Shown: positions 1 to 6,126 of the stretch, piece after piece
Layout of the letters: every line of letters begins with the position of its first letter
Position numbering within the stretch: position 1 is the first letter of the stretch
Origin: DAOVQB01 sp023128935
GTDB taxonomy: Bacteria; Eisenbacteria; RBG-16-71-46; CAIMUX01; WJJG01
Direction: 5' to 3'
Length of the DNA: 10,704 nucleotides
Assembly: GCA_030628905.1 (NCBI GenBank)
Contig: DAOVQB010000157.1
Location: 1-10,704 of the forward strand
Notes under the pieces: model-generated
Seen by the model: the letters and a program-made list of their open reading frames with translations, nothing else
The model's database searches: none
Told to the model about the DNA's origin: nothing
Position numbers and translations under genes: made by a program

Positions 1-27
1 CTTCGCGGAATTCCGTCGCCAACAAGG

Positions 28-101
28 AATCGGGGGATAGAAAAACATGGCCTGAATGGGTGCTTATACTGGCCCTTCAGGCCGGAGTTTACCGACACAT
101 C
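28..101 (+). repeat. Interspersed structured repeat, copy A (short form)
   Basis: This copy shares two blocks with copy B near 2141-2304. The 5' block (28-56) matches 2141-2168 at 27 of 29 aligned positions with one single-base gap. The 3' block (57-101) matches 2258-2304 and includes a 14-base identical core at 76-89 (2279-2292 in B). The junction between the blocks is an 8-bp perfect inverted repeat, GGCCTGAA (49-56) with TTCAGGCC (76-83). The corresponding arms in B pair at 8 of 9 positions. A lacks the 89 nt that B carries between the blocks. The element sits about 400 bp upstream of the AbiE pair. Function unknown. Confidence 0.7.
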
Positions 102-467
102 CTCCCTCGCAGTGCCATCTGGCTGAAGCCCAATCAGAGCTTCAAGGAGCCCTTCGAGTAAAGGGGGCGCCGACCCCTTCCTCGAGTTCTGCCGGAGACA
201 CATTGAAATTCAATGACTTGCGCTCGTCCGGGACTGATGGTTGGCTTGTCCGGATCGCAGCTGCGCTCCCGCTGCCCACGATCGTGGTTTCCAACGGGAC
301 GCCCTCCGCAGCGTCGATGAGTTGGCTCACGATCGAAGCCACTGGATCCTGGATGAACTCGCGTACCCGCCTGAAACGCCTCGGTAGACGAGCCGGTCAG
401 GAGGGTCTTGTCAACCTGTTCGACATTGGAGTAGAGCCCCTATGAGTACTTCTTTGGGGAGTGGAAA
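102..467. other. Intergenic stretch with no supported gene
   Basis: Long open frames exist on both strands here. On the plus strand one ends at 445 with residues LVNLFDIGVEPL. On the minus strand an open frame of about 80 codons crosses 142-388 and includes the stretch ASIVSQLIDAAEGVPLETT. Neither has a recognisable domain or a convincing ribosome binding site, and they mirror each other as expected in GC-rich DNA. A further frame runs in from the window edge (3-161, ending KPNQSFKEPFE) and could be the end of a decayed gene. I do not assign a product to any of them. Confidence 0.4.
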
Positions 468-499
468 AATGTTGACATTAATAGAAATATACCTACACT
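468..499 (+). promoter_or_regulatory. Promoter and candidate operator of the AbiE pair
   Basis: A perfect -35 box TTGACA (472-477) is followed, after a 16-bp spacer, by TACACT (494-499), which matches 4 of 6 bases of the -10 consensus. Only 7 bp separate this -10 box from the ATG at 507. Transcription would therefore begin at or next to the start codon, and no Shine-Dalgarno is visible, so the message may be leaderless. The -35 box lies inside a 12-bp perfect palindrome, AATGT-TG-ACATT (468-479). Characterised AbiEi proteins repress their own promoter by binding inverted repeats, so this is a plausible operator. Confidence 0.55.
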
Positions 500-506
500 T
501 TCCCAC

Positions 507-1115
507 ATGACTCAGAAGAATTCTCGTGAACGGGTCCTGCGCCTGGCGCACGACCGTGGTTTCATCGGTGCCAGTGAAGTTGCCGAGCTTGGCATCCACA
601 CGCAGATCCTGAGCCGGCTTGTGAGGGCCGGCCTGCTGGAGCGCGTTGTGCGGGGCACATACCGCCTCTCGGACAGTCCCGTGACTGAGCACCACGGCCT
701 TGCGCTGGCTGCGGCGGCGGTTCCACGGGGGGTGATCTGCCTGCTCTCCGCTCTTGGATTCCACGGTATCGGAACCCAGCTTCCATTCGAAGTCTGGCTA
801 GCCCTAGATCGACGCGCCCGCCGCCCTGCCGTCCGCTATCCTCCGCTTCGCGTGGTCCGCTTCTCAGGCCTGGCGCTCACCGTTGGGATCGAGACACACA
901 CGCTCGAAGGACAATCGGTGCGCATCTACGGCATCGCAAAAACCCTCGCGGACTGTTTCAAGTATCGCAACAAGATCGGTCTCGACGTGGCGCTGGAAGC
1001 ACTTAACGATGCCTGGCAGAAGCGCCGCGTCACGATGGACGAGATCGACGAGTTCGCACAGGTTTGCAGGGTGTCACTTGTCATGCGTCCCTACCTGGAG
1101 GCTCTGGTGGGATGA
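507..1115 (+). CDS. AbiEi-like type IV antitoxin / transcriptional repressor
   Basis: This 202-residue protein is the predicted antitoxin and autorepressor of an AbiE module. Residues 6-58 form a winged helix-turn-helix of the AbiEi N-terminal type (RERVLRLAHDRGFIGASEVA ... LVRAGLLERVVRGTYRL). The C-terminal AbiEi domain follows, with the characteristic RGVICLLSALGFHGI (74-88) and AKTLADCFKYRNKIGLDVALEAL (144-166) segments. In this family the antitoxin does not bind the toxin stably; it counteracts it and also represses the operon. The first ATG is preferred because it gives a complete wHTH and lies just past the promoter. There is no Shine-Dalgarno, consistent with a leaderless transcript. 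The stop overlaps the next start as ATGA, indicating translational coupling. The family call is firm; DNA binding at the upstream palindrome is inferred. Confidence 0.9.
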   Translation: MTQKNSRERVLRLAHDRGFIGASEVAELGIHTQILSRLVRAGLLERVVRGTYRLSDSPVTEHHGLALAAAAVPRGVICLLSALGFHGIGTQLPFEVWLALDRRARRPAVRYPPLRVVRFSGLALTVGIETHTLEGQSVRIYGIAKTLADCFKYRNKIGLDVALEALNDAWQKRRVTMDEIDEFAQVCRVSLVMRPYLEALVG

Positions 1116-2050
1116 GCGGCAAAACAACAGGGCAAGCTCACTCGGTGCAGGTCCGCTTGGTCGCACATGCGAAGAAGATTGGAGTGGATCCTGAACTCGT
1201 GCTAACTCGTTTTGCAGTGGAGCGCTTCCTCTACCGCCTCTCCAGGTCGCGACATGCCGAACGCTTTGTGCTCAAGGGAGCACTCCTGATGCTGGTCTGG
1301 CTTGGCGAGACAATCCGAGCTACACGCGATGCGGATCTCCTAGGGTTCGGCGAGCTAACGGATCAGACCCTGGAGGAGATCATCAAGGAGATCTGCGCAG
1401 TCGACGTTGAACCCGATGGCCTGGAATTCTTGCCCGATTCTGTGACGGTTGCTGCGATTCGGGTAGGCGATGTCTACGGTGGACGGCGTGTCTTGCTGAT
1501 GAGCCAGCTCGGGGCTGCACGATTGCGGGTTCAAGTTGATGTCGGGATTGGCGATGTAGTAGTACCGGACCCTGAATGGCTGGAGTATCCGAGCCTGCTG
1601 GGGTTTCCTGCAGCTAGGCTGCGCGCATACCGGCCCGAGACATCGATTGCGGAAAAGCTTCACGCCATGGTTGTACTTGGATCCAAGAACAGCCGCATGA
1701 AGGACTTCTTTGACATCTACATGTTGGCAGAACATGAGCAATTCGATGGTCCCCAGCTGATAGCATCTATTCGCAGCGTGTTCGAGCGGAGGCGTACGGC
1801 GATCCCCACCTCTCTGCCATTGGCGCTGACACCCGAGTTCGCCAAGATAGCGGGGAAGGGTTCTCAGTGGGTCGCGTTTCTTCGTCGAAGCCGGCCAGCT
1901 TCAATTCCCTTTGGATTTGAGGGCGTCCTCGAACACTTGGCCATGTTCCTGAGTCCGGTTCTTGCTGCGGCTGGCGGAGCGAAGGAGTCACCATTGCGAT
2001 GGCCGTCGGGGGGACCTTGGGAGAGCGCAGATTCTGGAGATGCGGAGTAG
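1112..2050 (+). CDS. AbiEii/AbiGii-type nucleotidyltransferase toxin
   Basis: Predicted 312-residue toxin of the AbiE module. An open frame extends upstream to 1064, but the ATG at 1112 forms the usual ATGA overlap with the antitoxin stop and begins the recognisable protein. The nucleotidyltransferase motifs are all visible: FVLKGALLMLVW (52-63, Lys55-Gly56), TRDADLLG (71-78, the metal-binding Asp73 and Asp75), VQVDVGIGD (140-148, Asp143), and SIAEKLHAM ... SRMKDFFDIYML (178-204, Lys182, Lys197, Asp198). AbiEii/MenT-family enzymes are bacteriostatic, and characterised MenT members add nucleotides to the tRNA acceptor end; the substrate here is unknown. The last 30 residues are Gly/Pro/Ser-rich and look dispensable. 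With all motifs intact it is likely active. Such pairs can act in phage defence or in stabilising a genomic region. Confidence 0.92.
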   Translation: MSGKTTGQAHSVQVRLVAHAKKIGVDPELVLTRFAVERFLYRLSRSRHAERFVLKGALLMLVWLGETIRATRDADLLGFGELTDQTLEEIIKEICAVDVEPDGLEFLPDSVTVAAIRVGDVYGGRRVLLMSQLGAARLRVQVDVGIGDVVVPDPEWLEYPSLLGFPAARLRAYRPETSIAEKLHAMVVLGSKNSRMKDFFDIYMLAEHEQFDGPQLIASIRSVFERRRTAIPTSLPLALTPEFAKIAGKGSQWVAFLRRSRPASIPFGFEGVLEHLAMFLSPVLAAAGGAKESPLRWPSGGPWESADSGDAE

Positions 2051-2140
2051 GTGGGGGCGGTGGCGCAACGCCTCTTTCATGAAGATGCCCCGAGCGCCGC
2101 GTCGCGCTCTAACTGGCAAGAATGCCATTTCCAGGGCCAG

Positions 2141-2304
2141 AATCGGGGGATAGAAAACATGGCGTGAAAAGCATAATGGGGGTATGGCGTCCGCGAGCTC
2201 AAATGAGACCAGGTGCTTCTCATTGCGCTGGCTGAAGACCTGGCGTTCTCCGCTGGTTGGGAGCACTTCTACTAGCGTTTCAGGCCGGAGTTCACCGACC
2301 CATC
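2141..2304 (+). repeat. Interspersed structured repeat, copy B (long form)
   Basis: Long version of copy A, downstream of the AbiE toxin gene and ending 65 bp before the VWA gene start. Its outer arms, GGCGTGAAA (2161-2169) and TTTCAGGCC (2278-2286), pair at 8 of 9 positions and enclose about 108 nt. Inside, AATGAGA (2202-2208) pairs with TCTCATT (2218-2224). The loop of that hairpin contains CCAGGT (2209-2214), which can pair with ACCTGG (2238-2243); this is H-type pseudoknot geometry. Positions 2171-2208 recur as copy C. Function unknown; a structured RNA, a recombination site or a REP-like mobile sequence are all possible. Confidence 0.65.
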
Positions 2305-2368
2305 GGCCGCGAGGTGGAACCAAATTCCCTCAGCGGGGTCAAATCTGAATGGTCCCAGGTGTTGGCAG

Positions 2369-3706
2369 ATGCTGGAATCATCGCCCACGGACCTGGCGCG
2401 GGAACTAGTCGCGGGCGGCGTCGTTCCCCCGGCCGCCGCACTCCTCGTCGAGGGGATCTTATCCAAACACGATCTTCCTCTCGCTGGGGCTGAATGCACC
2501 ACAACGCTGGGCATCCGCGGGGCTCTGGGTTGGCAAGATGACTCTGGCTGGCTGCAGCTTGGGCTCTCCTCGAATGTTGATATGGAGAGTTTTGCGCGCC
2601 CGAGTATGGGTCTCGCACTTCTCGTCGATGTTTCTGGCTCGATGGGTTGGGGCTATGGCGAGCACGGTGAGCCGGCGTTGATCACCCGCGATCTAATGCT
2701 CGCCATGCTCGAGAACTTCGGCGCCCATGATGTTGTCGGCATCGCCACATTCGCCACGAACGCCAGGATGGTTCAGGGTTTTATCCCCGGAGACAAGCAC
2801 GGCCAACTGCGCGAGATCATCCAAGCCCTAAGCGCTTCCGGATCGACCAACATGGAAGCCGGGATGAATGTCGTGCGCGGGATGTTCGCGGAAGCTGAGA
2901 TCCAGGCCGAGCAGAAGCGCGTAATCCTGCTGACCGATGCCCAGCCCAACGTAGGGGCCACCACTGCCGGATCATTCATGGAGCAAGCCGGTGACCTGGA
3001 GCGTGCGGGGATCGGCCTGACGATCATCGGAACCGGGATCGGTCTCAATCCGGATGTCATGACCGCCATGGTGAACCTAACGGGGGGCAATGGCTTCAGC
3101 ATCTCCAGCGCTGGTCGGGTCCCGCAGTTCATGGATGACAATTGGCCCTGGATGGTCTGTCCGATCGCGTACGACCTCGAGGTAGACGCCAACCCCACCG
3201 GTGGACTCACCGTCGGTAAGGGTTATGGTTTTCCAGGCGACAACGGACAACTCCGCACCGCCAGTGTGTTCCTGAGCAAGCGCCGCGGTGCCCTACTGCT
3301 CAGGCTTGATGGCGGGCAGTTTGAGCAATTGGGTGCGGACCTTCTTCTCAGCTATCGCACTCCCGTCGGCGAAGTGCTCAGTCAGACTCTGACGCTCCAG
3401 CTGCCGGGCGGAGCCAGTTTGGATGAGGCGGAACGCTACTTCGAATCCTACAGCGTGCAGAAGACGACCGCCCTCGCACTGCTCGTCGACGGCATGCGCC
3501 AGGCTGCCGAGATCTACATGCACGAGCGTGAGGAATCTCTGCGACTCATGGCCGCAACCGTGGAGCAGTTTGCCAGCGACCTCACCGCGCTCAGCGCGCA
3601 GAATCCGGCCGACGGAATCGAGCTGGAGCGCGAACTTGCCTTCGCCGAGCAAATGCTGCAGCTAATGGAGGCCGGTGCGAGACAGGGGACTCTGTACGGT
3701 TTGTAG
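2369..3706 (+). CDS. Von Willebrand factor type A (VWA) domain protein
   Basis: This 445-residue protein has a metal-binding VWA fold from about residue 80 to 260. The MIDAS is complete: LLVDVSGSMGW gives Asp87-x-Ser89-x-Ser91, GSTNMEAGM supplies Thr160, and ILLTDAQPN supplies Asp190. The N-terminal 80 residues and residues 265-345 look beta-rich, and 350-445 look helical, with Met and Glu-rich segments. There is no signal peptide or membrane segment, so it is probably cytoplasmic. The domain mediates Mg-dependent protein contacts; the partner is unknown. VWA proteins often pair with a MoxR-type AAA ATPase, but none is visible here. The ATG at 2369 has no good ribosome binding site, and the frame stays open back to 2276 through repeat B, so the true start is uncertain. 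Confidence 0.85.
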   Translation: MLESSPTDLARELVAGGVVPPAAALLVEGILSKHDLPLAGAECTTTLGIRGALGWQDDSGWLQLGLSSNVDMESFARPSMGLALLVDVSGSMGWGYGEHGEPALITRDLMLAMLENFGAHDVVGIATFATNARMVQGFIPGDKHGQLREIIQALSASGSTNMEAGMNVVRGMFAEAEIQAEQKRVILLTDAQPNVGATTAGSFMEQAGDLERAGIGLTIIGTGIGLNPDVMTAMVNLTGGNGFSISSAGRVPQFMDDNWPWMVCPIAYDLEVDANPTGGLTVGKGYGFPGDNGQLRTASVFLSKRRGALLLRLDGGQFEQLGADLLLSYRTPVGEVLSQTLTLQLPGGASLDEAERYFESYSVQKTTALALLVDGMRQAAEIYMHEREESLRLMAATVEQFASDLTALSAQNPADGIELERELAFAEQMLQLMEAGARQGTLYGL

Positions 3707-3892
3707 ACGGTGCGAAGCACACGTCCCCAGTCCGTCAGGCCAACGACAGGACCATCTCACACGGACGTGCTCCGCGAAAGGTCCGTAGCTTCTTGCGATC
3801 AAGCGCGTCTCCCTACGTGATATGATCGTACCCATGACGCGTACACGCATAGCAGCTTTGCTCGCGTTCCGCGAATTCCCCAGAGACACATC

Positions 3893-4112
3893 AGATTCAT
3901 CCAACGTATCTCAGGCGACCATCCCGGGTGGGGTGAAGACAAGATCGCAGAAGAACTCGCCGCCAAGTCGGCATCCACCACTCGCCCAGCACCATTCGAC
4001 GTTACATGGTCCCGCGCCTCACGCCGCCGCCTGGAGACCAGCTCGGAACAATCAGACCAAACATATGCTATGGTGTGTCGTCCACGTATTCCAATTCACA
4101 CAAGCAAGAGGA
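3893..4112 (+). pseudogene. Remnant of an integrase-core (rve-type) transposase
   Basis: Conceptual translation gives RFIQRISGDHPGWGEDKIAE then ELAAK (3893-3967), a one-base deletion at about 3968, and then GIHHSPSTIRRYMVPRLTPPPGDQ in the next frame (from 3970). Joined, this is the familiar helix-turn-helix linker of integrase-core transposases, which reads roughly NPxWGxxRIxxELxxLG...SxxTVxRYM.....PP. Further degenerate matches (NQTKHMLWCVVHVFQFTQ, ending near 4112) lie in a third frame. The N-terminal part and the whole DDE catalytic core are absent. The gene is a dead fragment. Its tail provides a false in-frame extension (from 4006) of the peptidase gene that follows. Confidence 0.6.
4106..4112 (+). 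promoter_or_regulatory. Ribosome binding site deciding the S9 peptidase start
   Basis: AAGAGGA lies 7 bases before the ATG at 4120. This supports that start over the upstream in-frame ATG at 4006, which belongs to the transposase remnant. Confidence 0.6.
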
Positions 4113-4119
4113 TGAGCAG

Positions 4120-6126
4120 ATGCCCTACAGAGCAATTCGGCGCGCCGTTCTAGTTGGTCTACCCTTCTCGCGTCTATCCTTCTTGGGTCTGGCCTTCTTG
4201 GGTTTGATCATCTTGGGCTCGGCCTTCTTGGGTTTGGCCTCTATTGCCGCTGGTGAAAACAGGGAGCGGCCGAAGTCCCTGCTGGATAGAGGCAAGTACA
4301 TACCTGATATCGCGACTTTCCTGCATATTGGCGGGGCCAGTCCGGTTGGATACAGCTGGGATGGGGAGGACGTCTACTTCCTTGGCTCCATGTCAGGGGA
4401 ATCGCAGGTCTACCGCATTACAGGAGAGGGTTGGCCCTACCAGTTGACGACGTTCGAAGATGGGATCGATTTCTTCGATCTGTCGCATGACGGGACGATG
4501 GCCATTGTCGGCGCATCGACCGGTGGTTCAGAGCAATCGCAGTTGTACCTCATGGATACAAAGACCGGACGCGTGGTGCAGTTGACCCATTTCGAGGAAA
4601 GCAAGACTGGGAACGTTGTGTGGGCCAGGGACAATGGCTCAATATACTACCGCTCCAACGAAGAAAACGGCCGCGACTTCTTCATCTACCAGATGGGTAT
4701 CTCCACCGGTGAGCACCACAAGCTGTTTGGGGACACCGTTCACATAGGTGGTTACAACGTGATTACAAACCTCTCGCAAGATGGCCGCAAGATGCTCATC
4801 GCCAATATTACCTCCAGCGTGAACGATGACCTCTACCTTCTTGATTTGCCGACTGGAGCATACGAGACACTGACGCACGACGATGCAGATGCGTTTTACA
4901 TGTGCACCACGCTGATGCCAGACAACAAGACTATCTGGATGACCTGCAATAACAATGACGATGGGATCAATCGCCTTGCTCGGATGGAGGTTGGATCACC
5001 CCGCGTGGAGTACATCGATGACGGTTGGATTGATCCCAAGTGGGAGATCGATAACATTGTCGTTTCGCGCGACTACAGGATCATGGTCGCGCTGGTTAAC
5101 GAGAATGGTTATGTCCGTCTACGAATCCGCGACTTGGAGACCGGCAGGATGCTCCCCAGTCCGCCTCTGGACGGGATTGTCGGTGGCGGCTATGTGGATC
5201 GGCACGGCAATATCCTGATTTCGTTCACGGGTCCCACCCAGGCGCCTGAGGTTTGGCGGTGGAATCCTGTCAAGCGCGAGCTCACGCAGCTGACTTTCTC
5301 AACCTATGCTGGTATTGACCGCGCCGTCTTCACCGAACCGAGACTCATCCAGTATGAGAGCTTTGACGGCCTTGAGATTCCAGCGTTCTTGTACCTGCCA
5401 CCAACTTACGAGCCCGGGGCACCCATCCCGTTCATCATCCATGCACACGGCGGCCCGGAGGGGCAGTATCAACCCTATTTCCTCCGCAACGTCCAATACC
5501 TCCTGTTGCATGGCTATGGGCTGCTTGCTCCAAATCCCCGCGGTTCCTCTGGTTATGGGCGGAACTATAAGAATTTGGACAACTACACGAAGCGCAAGGA
5601 TTCCCTGAAGGACTACAAGGCGGCCGTGGATTGGTTAATCAAGAAGGACTACACGAGGAAAGGGATGATTGGGATTCGCGGATCATCATACGGTGGTTAT
5701 GTGGTCCTCGGTATGCTGACTGAGTACCCCGCTCTTTTCTCGGCGGGAATCGATATTGTGGGAATCGCCAACTTCAAGACCTTCTTGGAGAATACGAGTC
5801 CATACCGGCGCGCACTGCGCGAATCGGAATATGGCCCCTTGTCGGATCCGGAGTTCCTCATCGGTGCTTCGCCGATTCATAAGGCGCATCTAATCCAAAC
5901 GCCTCTCCTGGTAGTCCACGGCGAAAATGATCCCCGTGTGCCGGTTGATGAGGCCCGTCAGATTATTAATGCTGTCAAGTCCCATGGCGGCATCGTCGAT
6001 TCCTTGATCTTCCCTGACGAAGGTCATGGTGCCAGTAAGCGTGTCAACATCATTCGCGAATACCGCAAGCAGGTAGAGTTTTTCGATACGCACCTAAAAT
6101 CAACCGCGCGCATATCGGGCCCTTAG
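4120..6126 (+). CDS. Secreted S9 (prolyl oligopeptidase) family serine peptidase
   Basis: This 668-residue exported enzyme probably releases dipeptides or acylated residues from peptides (DPP/acylaminoacyl-peptidase type). The N-terminus MPYRAIRR is followed by a very hydrophobic h-region to about residue 44, a signal peptide. Residues 60-400 form a beta-propeller with repeated blade motifs such as SWDGEDVYFLG, LSHDGTMAIVGAS and YLMDTKTGRVVQLT. The alpha/beta-hydrolase domain follows: HGGP oxyanion region (443-446), NPRGSSGYG (472-480), nucleophile Ser523 in GSSYG, Asp604 in GENDPRVPV, His636 in DEGHG. All catalytic residues are present. Length is normal for the family. Substrate preference cannot be read from the sequence. 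The stop codon overlaps that of the convergent dipeptidase gene. The start was chosen on the AAGAGGA site and the signal peptide. Confidence 0.93.
   Translation: MPYRAIRRAVLVGLPFSRLSFLGLAFLGLIILGSAFLGLASIAAGENRERPKSLLDRGKYIPDIATFLHIGGASPVGYSWDGEDVYFLGSMSGESQVYRITGEGWPYQLTTFEDGIDFFDLSHDGTMAIVGASTGGSEQSQLYLMDTKTGRVVQLTHFEESKTGNVVWARDNGSIYYRSNEENGRDFFIYQMGISTGEHHKLFGDTVHIGGYNVITNLSQDGRKMLIANITSSVNDDLYLLDLPTGAYETLTHDDADAFYMCTTLMPDNKTIWMTCNNNDDGINRLARMEVGSPRVEYIDDGWIDPKWEIDNIVVSRDYRIMVALVNENGYVRLRIRDLETGRMLPSPPLDGIVGGGYVDRHGNILISFTGPTQAPEVWRWNPVKRELTQLTFSTYAGIDRAVFTEPRLIQYESFDGLEIPAFLYLPPTYEPGAPIPFIIHAHGGPEGQYQPYFLRNVQYLLLHGYGLLAPNPRGSSGYGRNYKNLDNYTKRKDSLKDYKAAVDWLIKKDYTRKGMIGIRGSSYGGYVVLGMLTEYPALFSAGIDIVGIANFKTFLENTSPYRRALRESEYGPLSDPEFLIGASPIHKAHLIQTPLLVVHGENDPRVPVDEARQIINAVKSHGGIVDSLIFPDEGHGASKRVNIIREYRKQVEFFDTHLKSTARISGP
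4180..4239 (+). repeat. Four tandem 15-bp repeats in the signal-peptide coding region
   Basis: Four imperfect 15-bp units begin at 4180, 4195, 4210 and 4225. They encode FLGLA, FLGLI, ILGSA and FLGLA (residues 21-40). The preceding 15 bp (FSRLS) keep the same period and may be a degenerate fifth unit. Copy number can change by slippage without breaking the frame, which would lengthen or shorten the hydrophobic core by five residues per unit. Confidence 0.85.

Noticed and set aside
142..342. Minus-strand open frame starting ASIVSQLIDAAEGVPLETT as a gene.
   Set aside because: No ribosome site and no recognised domain; it mirrors an equally long plus-strand frame.
1064..1111. Upstream start for the AbiEii toxin at 1064.
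   Set aside because: It would overlap the antitoxin gene by about 50 bp with unrelated residues; the ATGA overlap at 1112 is the normal arrangement.
2062..2077. GGCG-CAA-CGCC followed by TCTTT after the AbiE toxin gene as a terminator.
   Set aside because: A 4-bp stem and a short mixed T-run are too weak to call.
28..2304. Integron attC sites as an explanation for repeats A and B.
   Set aside because: No GTTRRRY or RYYYAAC core sites are found in the expected positions.
2184..2348. 54-residue open frame inside repeat B (MASASSNETR...), with a similar GTG-initiated short frame in copy C.
   Set aside because: The C frame stops after 16 codons and the G-run upstream is too close to be a ribosome site. 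Structure explains the conservation better.
4006..4119. Upstream start of the S9 peptidase at 4006.
   Set aside because: The extra 38 residues are the transposase remnant (MVPRLTPPPGDQ...), lack a ribosome site, and would bury the signal peptide.
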